A stretch of DNA of 23,125 nt, from positions 1 through 23,125 of the forward strand of contig CAJJQT010000003.1 in NCBI GenBank assembly GCA_905193995.1, read 5' to 3'. Under the pieces are notes generated by a model. That model did not search any database and was not told the origin of the DNA. It saw only the letters and a list, made by a program, of their open reading frames with translations. A program made the position numbers and the translations under genes. Source of the DNA: an uncultured Porphyromonadaceae bacterium. Its GTDB lineage: Bacteria > Bacteroidota > Bacteroidia > Bacteroidales > Muribaculaceae. Numbering within the stretch: the stretch's first letter is position 1; every line of letters starts with the position of its first letter. This document shows positions 15,549 through 23,086 of the stretch, piece by piece.

Positions 15549-17198
15549 ATGAAACTTTTCAATAAAATATTTATGCCCCTGGCCATGTGTGCTGCAGCTT
15601 TCGGCGCCGTCTCTTGCGACGATATGCTCGACATGAAGCCGCAGGGACAGTTCACCGATTCGCAGTTCGACGACGAATCCGTCGAAGGACTCATGGCCGC
15701 CGCCTACGCCGGCCTGCAGTCGCACTTCTTCGGCAACAACGAGGCCTTCGCCGGTCCCATCACCAACTGGATCTTCGACGTGCGCTCTGACGACGCCTAC
15801 AAAGGCGGCGGCGGTGTGTCGATGGAAGCAAACATACATCAGCTCGAGATCGGCAATGTGCTCAGCGACAACGTGTCGTGCTTCAACAAGTGGCAGAACA
15901 ACTACTTCGCCGTATCGCGGTGCAACAAGGCCATTCTGGCAGTCAACAACGCGGAGAACGTCTCCGACAAGGCCAACCTCATCGCCCAGCTCAAGACCCT
16001 GCGCGCCTACTTCTACTTCGATCTGATCCGCATCTTCGACAGCATCCCGTACTTCACCGAGAACGACAACCCCAACGAGGCCCGCTACGACCAGTACACA
16101 CGCGACGAGATCTTCGGATTCATCAAGAAGGACCTCGCCGACGCCTACCTCGCCCTGCCCGAGACGCAGAGCCAGCCCGGCCGTTTCAACCGCTACGTGG
16201 CAGCCGCCCTGCATGCCAAGGTTTCGGCTTTCACCTCGTCGTGGAACGAGGTCGTGACCTACGCCGACTACGTCATCGGCTCGGGCAAGTACCAGCTGTA
16301 CAACAACTTCCTCGACATGTCGAAGGTTGAGTTCAACAACTCCTACGAGTCGATCATGGCCATCCAGTTCTCCACGGCCAACAACAACGCAAACATCAAC
16401 TGGTGCAATCTGCTCAACACCACCTATAGCGACGGCAACCTCTTCGGCAACGGCGACGACTTCTTCCTGGCCAGCCAGAACCTCGTCAACGCCTTCCGCA
16501 CCGACGAGAACGGCCTGCCGTACCTCGACGGCTCTTACAACGACCGCAACGTCACCACCGACTTCGACGGCAACGTCGATCCGCGCCTCGACTTCACCGT
16601 CGGCCGCATCGGCATGCCCTTCCGCGGCCACACCTACACCATGGGCTGGACCCGCGCCTACGACGTCTACGGCGAATACTCCGGCAAGAAAGGCCTCATC
16701 AGCCCCGAATCGCCCGACATGGTCCAGGGCTTCCCCTGGGGCGCGTCGCCGCTCAACTTCTGTCTCATCCGCTACGCCGACATCGTACTCCTGAAGGCCG
16801 AGGCCATGATCGAGCTCAACAGCGATCTCGCCGGCGCCCGCGAACTCATCAACAGCGTCCGCCGCAAGGCAGCCCGCTCCGTCGACGCCTCCTACACCCC
16901 CGTCGACTGCAACCCCATGATCGCCTCGTACTACGTGGCCGAATATCCCGCCGCAGGCTGGACACAGGATTATGCCCGTCGCGCCGTCCGCATGGAACGC
17001 CGCCTCGAGCTGGCCATGGAGGGCAACCGCTGGTTCGACCTCGTCCGCTGGGGTACCGTAGTCGAGACCATGAACGCCTACTATGCTTCCGAATCGAAAC
17101 TCCGTCCCTACTACAAGGACGCCAACCTGACCCAGAGCGAGGTATTCTTCCCGATCCCGCTCAGCGAGGTCGAGAACTCGGGCGGCCTCTACGAATAA
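15549..17198 (+). CDS. SusD/RagB-type surface glycan-binding lipoprotein
   Basis: The 549-residue protein is the lid of the SusCD complex and binds the glycan at the cell surface. From ATG 15549 it has a lipoprotein signal, MKLFNKIFMPLAMCAAAFGA followed by VSC with lipidated Cys23 and two aspartates after it. Typical SusD features include the helical TPR-like repeats (LIAQLKTLRAYFYFDLIRIF near residue 140), a run NPRLDF-like DPRLDFTVGR, and the C-terminal RRLELAMEGNRWFDLVRWG. A further 14 codons upstream in frame (from 15507, overlapping susC) are possible but would disturb the signal peptide. It lies 28 bases after susC and 36 bases before the next lipoprotein gene, so it belongs to the same operon. 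The ligand is inferred to be fructan. Confidence 0.94.
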   Translation: MKLFNKIFMPLAMCAAAFGAVSCDDMLDMKPQGQFTDSQFDDESVEGLMAAAYAGLQSHFFGNNEAFAGPITNWIFDVRSDDAYKGGGGVSMEANIHQLEIGNVLSDNVSCFNKWQNNYFAVSRCNKAILAVNNAENVSDKANLIAQLKTLRAYFYFDLIRIFDSIPYFTENDNPNEARYDQYTRDEIFGFIKKDLADAYLALPETQSQPGRFNRYVAAALHAKVSAFTSSWNEVVTYADYVIGSGKYQLYNNFLDMSKVEFNNSYESIMAIQFSTANNNANINWCNLLNTTYSDGNLFGNGDDFFLASQNLVNAFRTDENGLPYLDGSYNDRNVTTDFDGNVDPRLDFTVGRIGMPFRGHTYTMGWTRAYDVYGEYSGKKGLISPESPDMVQGFPWGASPLNFCLIRYADIVLLKAEAMIELNSDLAGARELINSVRRKAARSVDASYTPVDCNPMIASYYVAEYPAAGWTQDYARRAVRMERRLELAMEGNRWFDLVRWGTVVETMNAYYASESKLRPYYKDANLTQSEVFFPIPLSEVENSGGLYE

Positions 17199-17234
17199 TC
17201 CTCTTTTCCCTTATCATTTTAAATCCTCAAAGTA

Positions 17235-18416
17235 ATGAATATATTTAAGACAACAGCTCTGTCGCTTATGGCTGCCGGTGCCCTGGTGCTCGCAACCGCC
17301 TGCAGCGACGTCAAATACCCCGAGTCTCCCACGGGCCCAGCTGTAGAGAACCTTCAGTATAAGGTAGAAGGGAAGTCGGTCACCCTCAGCTGGACGCTTC
17401 CCGCCGGAGCAATCGCCTCGGAGATTATCCGCAACAACACGCTGGTGACAACCGTGCCCGCAGCCCAGACTACCTACAGTGTCAGCCGCGAGACCGCCGG
17501 CAGCGAGATTTCCTACACCGTAAAGGCCGTCTATGAAGGCGACATCGTGTCGGCCGGCCAGACAGTCCGCTTCACAATCGAGTCTGTACCCGCCAAGGTG
17601 GCTCTTCTCATTCCGTGCGACAACGTTGCCGACCTGACCGACGATGACGAGATCGCCGCAGCCGAGTGGTTCCGGACCACCTACGCCACCAACGGCGACA
17701 TCCTCACCCCGGCCGACATCCCGACTCTGTCGCCCGATGACTATGCGGTAGTCTGGATCAACATCGACCGTGTAGGTCTGCAGCCCGGCTGGCAGAATCT
17801 GCCCGAATCTCTCGTCAGCGACGAGGCCGTGGCCGCTCTCACCAAGTATGCGGCCGAAGGCGGCAACCTTTTCCTGACCAAGTTCGCCACCCAGCTCACC
17901 GTTCCCTATGAGATCATTGAGGCCCGTTACGCTCCCGGCATCTTCGGCTCGGGTTCGGGCGGCTCGGGCAGCGACAACTGGTGCGTAAACGCCCAGATCG
18001 GCTACATGAACCACGAGTCGAATCCATCGCAGTTCTACGATCACCGCGCCGACGCTATCTACAAGGGCATGACAACGCTGCCCGACTACGGACACGAGAC
18101 GTTCGCGCTCGAAGGTCCGGGCTGGCGTGAGGACCACAACTGCATGTGGGATCTCAACTCCTACGGCTTCGACGGCAACCCCAATACAGTTGTTAACTTC
18201 GAGCAGGCAACCAACAGCATCGTGCTCGGGACATGGGCACATGTGGTGGACTATGCCGTTGCCGGCATCGTGCAGTTCCTTCCTACGGCCAACCGCGCGG
18301 GCCAGTGCATAGCCATCGGGCTGTCGGCCTATGAATTCGCACAAAACGGCGGCAATCCTTTCCAGGACAACGTCAACCGCCTGACCGAAAACTGTATCTC
18401 TGTTCTGAACCAATAA
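17235..18416 (+). CDS. Surface lipoprotein with Ig-like and DUF4960-like domains, probable fructan-binding protein
   Basis: The 393-residue protein has a lipoprotein signal ending ATAC (Cys23, then Ser-Asp). An Ig/FN3-like beta domain spans about residues 35-118 (KSVTLSWTLPAGAIASEIIR). A C-terminal domain of about 270 residues begins KVALLIPCDNVADLTDDDEI. It resembles DUF4960, a family I recall as having a glutamine-amidotransferase-like fold and occurring in Bacteroidetes fructan loci. The motif REDHNCMWDLN lies at 298-308. Its place after SusD matches the levan surface-binding protein BT1761, so a glycan-binding role is the best guess. Catalysis cannot be excluded because the polar conserved motif looks like an active site. 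The gene is 36 bases after susD with no terminator between. The next gene encodes a shorter paralogue of the C-terminal domain. The family name is from memory and not checked. Confidence 0.7.
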   Translation: MNIFKTTALSLMAAGALVLATACSDVKYPESPTGPAVENLQYKVEGKSVTLSWTLPAGAIASEIIRNNTLVTTVPAAQTTYSVSRETAGSEISYTVKAVYEGDIVSAGQTVRFTIESVPAKVALLIPCDNVADLTDDDEIAAAEWFRTTYATNGDILTPADIPTLSPDDYAVVWINIDRVGLQPGWQNLPESLVSDEAVAALTKYAAEGGNLFLTKFATQLTVPYEIIEARYAPGIFGSGSGGSGSDNWCVNAQIGYMNHESNPSQFYDHRADAIYKGMTTLPDYGHETFALEGPGWREDHNCMWDLNSYGFDGNPNTVVNFEQATNSIVLGTWAHVVDYAVAGIVQFLPTANRAGQCIAIGLSAYEFAQNGGNPFQDNVNRLTENCISVLNQ

Positions 18417-18431
18417 CATTCAAGTCTATAG

Positions 18432-18464
18432 GGTTCCGGAAGTCGGAAGCCGGCTTCCGGAACC
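18432..18464 (+). other. Perfect intergenic hairpin between the two DUF4960-like genes
   Basis: GGTTCCGGAAG (18432-18442) pairs perfectly with CTTCCGGAACC (18454-18464) around an 11-base loop. No T tract follows, so it is not a standard terminator. It may be an mRNA-stability or processing element that gives different levels of the genes upstream and downstream. Confidence 0.55.
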
Positions 18465-18499
18465 ATTAAAACCAACCTAATATAACCTCAATAACCATT

Positions 18500-19603
18500 A
18501 TGAAAAAAACGTTACTCGCAACACTTGCCGCTGTGGCTCTGTCCGCTTCGTCAGCCGTAGCTCAGTCGCATCCCGCCATGCTCATCGGCAGCAACAGCGT
18601 GGATGACCTGAACTTCCAGGAGAAAGCGGCGGCAGACTTCTTCGTAAAGGAGAATCCCGACGGTGTGATCCTCACACCTGCAGATGCCGCCAAAATCAAT
18701 CCCTATGACATATCGTACATATGGATCCACATCGACCGTCTCAATGTAGGTAAAGGAAATCTGCCCGCTGAATTCACCTCGCCCGAGATTCTCGGCGCGC
18801 TGCAGTCATACAGCGAGAACGGCGGAAGCCTTCTTCTCACCAAGCACGCCACGCAGCTTCTTAGCCGTATCGGACGCGTTGACGCCAAGTTTGATCCCAA
18901 CATCTACGGCGATGGCGACGGCGGTATCGGTACGGATGTCTGGACAGTTCAGCCGCAGATCGGCTTCTGGTTCGTCCGCGAGGACCGCAAGGAAGCGGAA
19001 GACTACAATCCTGCCGGCTGCTATGATCATCGTAACCACCCGATATACAAGGATCTCCGCATCTATCCCTGGGTAGACGGCGCAATAAGCTGGGATACCT
19101 ATCCGATGGAAGGTACAGGCGACGGCACCGAAATGCACCGCGAGGACCACAACTGCATGTGGGATCTCAATGCTTACGCCTACACGGCCGAAGGCGCCAA
19201 CACCGTTGTTAAATTCGAAGCTGACAACAACTGCGTAGTCCTCGGCCAGTGGGGTCATGTTCAGGACTATGCCGTAGCCGGCATCGTTGAGTTCCTTCCC
19301 GCGGCTACCCAGGCCCGCTCTGTCGGCAAGGGCACAATCATCGCCAACGGCCTTGCAGCCTGCGAATGGTCGCCCCGCAGCGGTGTCAACGCCTACCACA
19401 GCAATCTTGAGCAACTTACCCGCAACTGCTTCTCATATCTTAATTCAAAGTCGGTCAGCGCGGTGGCCGATGCAGAGATAGTAGATATCGAGACTCCTGC
19501 AGAATACTACAACCTTCAGGGCGTTTGTGTCCGCGGTGAACTCACTCCGGGGCTCTACATACGTCGCCGGGGCAACGATGTTGCCAAGGTTGTTGTCCGC
19601 TAA
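18500..19603 (+). CDS. Exported DUF4960-like protein with C-terminal sorting-like tail
   Basis: The 367-residue protein is a paralogue of the C-terminal domain of the preceding lipoprotein. Shared stretches include ILTPAD, the W-I-x-IDR block (IWIHIDRL here), LTKHATQL (LTKFATQL in the other), the YDHR segment, REDHNCMWDLN (214-224 here) and DYAVAGIVEFLP. It lacks the Ig-like domain and the lipobox. Its signal peptide MKKTLLATLAAVALSASSAV ends at an AVA-Q site, so it is secreted or periplasmic. The last ~35 residues (EYYNLQGVCVRGELTPGLYI, then basic residues) look like the short C-terminal tails many Bacteroidetes secreted proteins carry, possibly a type IX secretion signal. It follows the lipoprotein gene after 83 bases containing a perfect hairpin, and a terminator follows it. 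Function is unknown; a fructan-related role is inferred from the operon. Confidence 0.68.
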   Translation: MKKTLLATLAAVALSASSAVAQSHPAMLIGSNSVDDLNFQEKAAADFFVKENPDGVILTPADAAKINPYDISYIWIHIDRLNVGKGNLPAEFTSPEILGALQSYSENGGSLLLTKHATQLLSRIGRVDAKFDPNIYGDGDGGIGTDVWTVQPQIGFWFVREDRKEAEDYNPAGCYDHRNHPIYKDLRIYPWVDGAISWDTYPMEGTGDGTEMHREDHNCMWDLNAYAYTAEGANTVVKFEADNNCVVLGQWGHVQDYAVAGIVEFLPAATQARSVGKGTIIANGLAACEWSPRSGVNAYHSNLEQLTRNCFSYLNSKSVSAVADAEIVDIETPAEYYNLQGVCVRGELTPGLYIRRRGNDVAKVVVR

Positions 19604-19675
19604 GGTGCAAGAGACGCTTTCCCAAACCGATTTATGACTAAAGCTGATTATATAATCCGATAGGTCGTTAGATCG

Positions 19676-19710
19676 AAATTCCCCGGGGATTTTAACTTCG
19701 GGGAATTTTT
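19676..19710 (+). terminator. Terminator of the susC operon
   Basis: AAATTCCCCG (19676-19685) pairs with CGGGGAATTT (19699-19708) around a 13-base loop, and the T tract runs on to 19710. The hairpin lies 73 bases after the DUF4960-like gene and only two bases before the -7 box of the next promoter. Confidence 0.75.
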
Positions 19711-19712
19711 GC

Positions 19713-19720
19713 TATCTTTG
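19713..19720 (+). promoter_or_regulatory. -7 promoter box for the LamG-GH32 gene
   Basis: TATCTTTG fits TAnnTTTG, 27 bases before ATG 19748. The -33 region would fall inside the terminator hairpin just upstream. No clear TTTG is present there. Confidence 0.6.
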
Positions 19721-19747
19721 GCCTTCGCTAACAACCGTGAAAAAATT

Positions 19748-22123
19748 ATGAAGATCTACAAACCCCTTATCGCCCTGACTGTCGCCTCGACAGCAGTCTT
19801 AGGCGCCGACGCCTCCCTGGTGGCGCACTACAACATGGACGTGCGGTCGGGACAGATTGTCGAGAGCGTCAGTGGCGAGCGCTTCGGCGTTCTTGGCAAT
19901 TTCGCTCCGGAGAATATGCCGGGAGCGGTCGGCAAAGCGCTCCGCTTTGATGGCTATACGTCGTGGGTAAATGCCCGCATCGGTCAGGTCGTGCCGGCCG
20001 GCTCTAAAAAAATGACCGTATCGGTCTGGGCCGCGATAGAGTCATATCCGATCATTCAGATCGATACTGACACAGACGAGAAAACTGCCATTGTGCAGTG
20101 TATCGACAATGCCGCCAAGACGGGCTTCGGCTTTTACGTCGGTTTCGACGGCAAGTGGTCGTTTAGGGCATATGTCTCTGGGTGGCCGGTTGAAATCAAG
20201 GTCGATACGCCGTTGCCTACATGGACGTGGAACAATCTGGTTGCGGTTGTCGACTGTGATGCCCGATCACTTAAGCTCTACAACAATGGGGTAGAAGTCG
20301 GTTCGACCCGTGCCAACGGTACTCTCTCGCTCGGCCCGGCGCCCCTAACCATCGGCCGTGGCACCCTGTTAAACTACAGCGGCCCCTTCCTCCTTACTTC
20401 TTTCAACGGGCTCATCGACGATATTTCCGTATGGGACGAGGCAAAAACGCAGTCGGAGATCGCATCATGGCGTGCTGAGAACGCACCCGATCTGATAGTA
20501 CCGGCATCGCGTTTCGACGGCCAGGTGCTTCGCCCTAAATTTCATGGCATGCCTGCAGCAAACTGGACCAATGAGTGTCACGGCATGACTTACAGCGACG
20601 GCAAGTTCCATCTGTTCTTCCAGAAGAACGGCGACGGCCCTTATATGGCCCGTCTTCACTGGGGGCATCTTACGAGCGAGAATCTCTACGACTGGCAGGA
20701 GGAACGTATCGCTATCGCCCCCGGCGCACCATACGATATCAAGGGATGCTGGAGCGGATGTGTCTTTACCGATCCGCAAATCACCGGTTCTCTGCCGGCT
20801 ATCCTATATACAGGGGTCGATTATGGCCGGGCATCCATCGACTATGCGGCACCCGTCTCGGCCTCGCTGCTCGAGTGGTCGAAGTCGTCGGCGAATCCTA
20901 TAATCCCGGGGAGACCGGCCGGTCTGAGCGATGACTTCCGTGATCCGTATTTTTTCCGTCACGGCGACAACGCCTACATAATCGTAGGATCTTCCAAAAA
21001 CGGCGTGGGCACCACAACCCTGCACCGCTATAACGCCTCGAACGGCACCTGGAGCAATGACGGCGACATATTCTTTTCGGGCGCTTCGGCCTCACAGGCA
21101 GGCACTTTCTGGGAGATGCCCACTGTCACGCAGATGCCCGACGGCCGCTGGCTTTTTACCGCGACACCGCTCGGCACGTCGGTAGGCGTCCGTACGCTAT
21201 ACTGGACCGGTACCGTCTCCGAGAACGGACACTTCACACCGGCTGCGAACTTTACTGCGCCCCGCGCCGTCGAACTAAACTCGCGCGACGGTTTCGGATT
21301 GCTCTCGCCGACAATTTACACACATGAGGGCAAGACTATAGTCATAGGCATCGTTCCAGACAAACTTCCCTCCGAAGAGAACTGGAAACTCGGCTGGGCG
21401 CACTGTTATTCGCTGCCCCGAGAGTGGAGCCTCGACGACCAGGGAGTGCTCGTGCAGAAACCCTACGAGGGCCTGAAAGGCCTGCGCACGTCCAGCCGGA
21501 TGAGCCGCAGCAACTTCGACCTCTCGGGCACGCTCGACCTCGCTCCTGTCAGCGGACGCCAGGCCGAGATTCTCGCCCGCTTCGAACTGGGATCGTCGCC
21601 ATTCGGCTTCCGCCTGTTCAAGAACGCCAACGGCGCCGCTACCGCGACTTATACTCCGGCCACCGGTCAGCTCGTTTTTGACTTCAACGGTATCAACCAT
21701 ATTTCGAACGACAACGGCGTCTATAACGGCGTCTACAGCCTGTCGCTGCCCGAATTCCTCCGCGCAGGCCAGGAACTGAAGCTCAACATCTTCATCGACC
21801 ACTCCATCATCGACGTATTCATCAACGACCGCTGGGCTACATCGATCCGCGTGTTCCCGACCGACGCTGATGCCGACGGCATCGAGGCCTTCGCCAACGG
21901 TACGGTCAAGGTGCTCGAACTCAATGCCTGGACTCTTGATCCCAAGACCGGCCAGGGCGGGGTAGGCGACATCACCGCCGACCAAGCCCCGACCGATGTC
22001 CCCACCGACATATACACGCCTGCCGGAGTTCTGGTGCGCGCGAACACCACGGTAGCCGAGGCCCAGACCGAGCTCCCCGCCGGCATCTACATCGCCAACG
22101 GCCTCAAGTTCGTCGTCAAATAA
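19748..22123 (+). CDS. Exported LamG plus GH32-like protein with altered catalytic motifs
   Basis: The 791-residue protein has a signal peptide (MKIYKPLIALTVASTAVLGA). A concanavalin A-like LamG domain spans about residues 25-245 (AHYNMD start, NGLIDDISVWDEA end). A GH32-type beta-propeller starts near 265. A C-terminal beta-sandwich contains FIDHSIIDVFIND (about 682-694), and the tail is sorting-like (IYTPAGVLVRANTT ... GIYIANGLKFVVK). The propeller motifs differ from normal GH32: WMNDPNG is replaced by WTNECHG (273-279), so the nucleophile position is Glu276. RDP is kept (398-400). The EC motif reads WEMP (Glu456-Met457). It may be an enzyme with shifted chemistry, a binding protein, or a divergent fructosidase. 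It has its own promoter behind a terminator. ATG 19748 is chosen because the promoter box lies inside the longer frame starting at 19709. Family assignment to clan GH-J is sound; activity is unknown. Confidence 0.82.
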   Translation: MKIYKPLIALTVASTAVLGADASLVAHYNMDVRSGQIVESVSGERFGVLGNFAPENMPGAVGKALRFDGYTSWVNARIGQVVPAGSKKMTVSVWAAIESYPIIQIDTDTDEKTAIVQCIDNAAKTGFGFYVGFDGKWSFRAYVSGWPVEIKVDTPLPTWTWNNLVAVVDCDARSLKLYNNGVEVGSTRANGTLSLGPAPLTIGRGTLLNYSGPFLLTSFNGLIDDISVWDEAKTQSEIASWRAENAPDLIVPASRFDGQVLRPKFHGMPAANWTNECHGMTYSDGKFHLFFQKNGDGPYMARLHWGHLTSENLYDWQEERIAIAPGAPYDIKGCWSGCVFTDPQITGSLPAILYTGVDYGRASIDYAAPVSASLLEWSKSSANPIIPGRPAGLSDDFRDPYFFRHGDNAYIIVGSSKNGVGTTTLHRYNASNGTWSNDGDIFFSGASASQAGTFWEMPTVTQMPDGRWLFTATPLGTSVGVRTLYWTGTVSENGHFTPAANFTAPRAVELNSRDGFGLLSPTIYTHEGKTIVIGIVPDKLPSEENWKLGWAHCYSLPREWSLDDQGVLVQKPYEGLKGLRTSSRMSRSNFDLSGTLDLAPVSGRQAEILARFELGSSPFGFRLFKNANGAATATYTPATGQLVFDFNGINHISNDNGVYNGVYSLSLPEFLRAGQELKLNIFIDHSIIDVFINDRWATSIRVFPTDADADGIEAFANGTVKVLELNAWTLDPKTGQGGVGDITADQAPTDVPTDIYTPAGVLVRANTTVAEAQTELPAGIYIANGLKFVVK

Positions 22124-22144
22124 CTATCCTGTGAATTATTGATC

Positions 22145-22174
22145 AATCCCGGCTCTTTCGCAGGGGCCGGGATT
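22145..22174 (+). terminator. Hairpin after the LamG-GH32 gene
   Basis: AATCCCGGC (22145-22153) pairs with GCCGGGATT (22166-22174), 22 bases after the stop codon. Only a weak T-rich stretch (AATTGT) follows, so termination efficiency is uncertain. Confidence 0.5.
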
Positions 22175-22198
22175 AATTGTAGGATAGCTATGAAAGTA

Positions 22199-22229
22199 AG
22201 CGGGCCGGATCGCTGTGATCCGGCCCGCT
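22199..22229 (-). terminator. Terminator of the rpmB-rpmG-DUF4295 operon
   Basis: A perfect 13-bp GC-rich stem (AGCGGGCCGGATC at 22199-22211 with 22217-22229, loop GCTGT) is followed on the minus strand by TTACTTTC. It lies 24 bases after the DUF4295 stop and could also stop plus-strand transcription from the GH32 gene. Confidence 0.75.
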
Positions 22230-22253
22230 GTATTGGGTTGGTGTGATTGTCGA

Positions 22254-22403
22254 TTATTTGAGGGCGTCCTTTACGGCGTCGTTGGGAACCATCTCTTCCT
22301 TGAAGACGTAGGCGCCGGTCTTGGGCGACTTCACCATCTTGATGACTTTGGAGTAGGTGCGGCCTTCGCCCTTCTGCAGTGATGCTACGGTTTTCTTTGC
22401 CAT
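22254..22403 (-). CDS. DUF4295 small basic protein, ribosome-associated candidate
   Basis: This 49-residue gene reads MAKKTVASLQKGEGRTYSKV and ends PNDAVKDALK. It matches DUF4295, a short, lysine-rich protein that in Bacteroidetes almost always follows the genes for ribosomal proteins L28 and L33, as it does here (14 bases after rpmG). The conserved part is IKMVKSPKTGAYVFKEEMVP. The constant genomic company suggests a ribosome-linked role, but none is proven to my knowledge. It is the last gene before a strong terminator. Confidence 0.88.
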   Translation of the reverse strand: MAKKTVASLQKGEGRTYSKVIKMVKSPKTGAYVFKEEMVPNDAVKDALK

Positions 22404-22417
22404 ATCTCAGAGATTGA

Positions 22418-22606
22418 TTATTTGATTTCTTTGTGGACAGTTACTTTCTTAAGAATCGGATTGTACTTCTTAAGTTCGAGACGCTCCGTGGTATTCTTGC
22501 GGTTTTTGGTCGTGATGTAACGCGACGTGCCGGGCATACCGCTTGCCTTATGTTCGGTGCATTCCAGGATTACCTGCACACGATTGCCTTTAGCTTTCTT
22601 TGCCAT
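22418..22606 (-). CDS. rpmG: 50S ribosomal protein L33
   Basis: The 62-residue protein begins [20 protein letters not shown] and ends with [19 protein letters not shown], the usual L33 sequence. The family's zinc-ribbon cysteine pairs are absent apart from a single Cys, so this is the zinc-free (C-minus) type. It is part of the large ribosomal subunit near the E site. It starts 6 bases after rpmB and precedes the DUF4295 gene, the standard Bacteroidetes order. Confidence 0.95.
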   Translation of the reverse strand: MAKKAKGNRVQVILECTEHKASGMPGTSRYITTKNRKNTTERLELKKYNPILKKVTVHKEIK

Positions 22607-22612
22607 GGTTGG

Positions 22613-22876
22613 TTAGAATTCTAAATATTTAATGTCGTTTTCTTTAAATAACCCCTTATCAATCGCCTGCTTGATAGCGGTATTGAGGCCGAGCTTATTG
22701 ATGGTGCGAAGTCCGGCGGCCGAGATGGTCAGTACGATCCACGCGTCGCGTTCAACCCAGTAGAATTTCTTGTTGAACAGGTTGACGTTGAATTTGCGCT
22801 TGGTGCGACGCTTTGAGTGAGATACGTTGTTGCCCACCATCGCTTTTTTGCCTGTGATTTGACAAATCTTTGACAT
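22613..22876 (-). CDS. rpmB: 50S ribosomal protein L28
   Basis: The 87-residue protein begins [20 protein letters not shown], with the L28 core [14 protein letters not shown] and the tail [18 protein letters not shown]. It is a component of the large ribosomal subunit. It is the first gene of a minus-strand operon with rpmG and the DUF4295 gene. A good promoter lies 124 bases upstream, leaving a leader of about 115 bases with an 8-bp hairpin. Confidence 0.95.
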   Translation of the reverse strand: MSKICQITGKKAMVGNNVSHSKRRTKRKFNVNLFNKKFYWVERDAWIVLTISAAGLRTINKLGLNTAIKQAIDKGLFKENDIKYLEF

Positions 22877-22946
22877 GGCTTTTGTTACGGTTTATCTTTT
22901 TAATTCAATTAGTTAGTCGGTGGCACCTATCGCAGGTCTCATATCA

Positions 22947-22971
22947 CCCGACGGCGCATCTTTCCGTCGGG
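22947..22971 (-). promoter_or_regulatory. Leader hairpin in the rpmB 5' untranslated region
   Basis: CCCGACGG (22947-22954) pairs perfectly with CCGTCGGG (22964-22971) around a 9-base loop, within the transcribed leader of rpmB. It could be a ribosomal-protein autoregulatory site or simply a stabilising structure. No T tract follows on the minus strand, so it is not an obvious terminator. Confidence 0.45.
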
Positions 22972-22999
22972 CTTTCAAGGATGAGCCACAAATCGAGTG

Positions 23000-23031
23000 C
23001 AAAGTAACGACTTTTTTTTCATTCCGACAAA
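23000..23031 (-). promoter_or_regulatory. Promoter of the rpmB operon
   Basis: On the minus strand TTTG (23031-23028) is followed after 20 bases by TTACTTTG (23007-23000), one mismatch from TAnnTTTG, with an A-rich spacer. This is a strong Bacteroidetes-type promoter, fitting ribosomal genes. Confidence 0.7.
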
Positions 23032-23064
23032 TTATCCGGTACTTATTTTCAGCGTTTTCTAAAT

Positions 23065-23086
23065 TTTTTATCGACTTTTTATCGAC
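23065..23086. repeat. Tandem 11-bp duplication upstream of the rpmB promoter
   Basis: TTTTTATCGAC occurs twice head to tail (23065-23075 and 23076-23086). It may be a small slippage product or a paired binding site upstream of rpmB. Nothing else is recognisable in the last 85 bases of the window. Confidence 0.5.

Noticed and set aside
13292..15694. An 800-codon open frame antisense to susC
   Set aside because: It lies opposite a clear SusC gene in GC-biased codons, its translation is Val/Gly/Asp-rich without domain features, and it is explained by the codon bias of the sense strand. Similar long antisense frames lie opposite susD, the hybrid regulator and the DUF4960-like genes.
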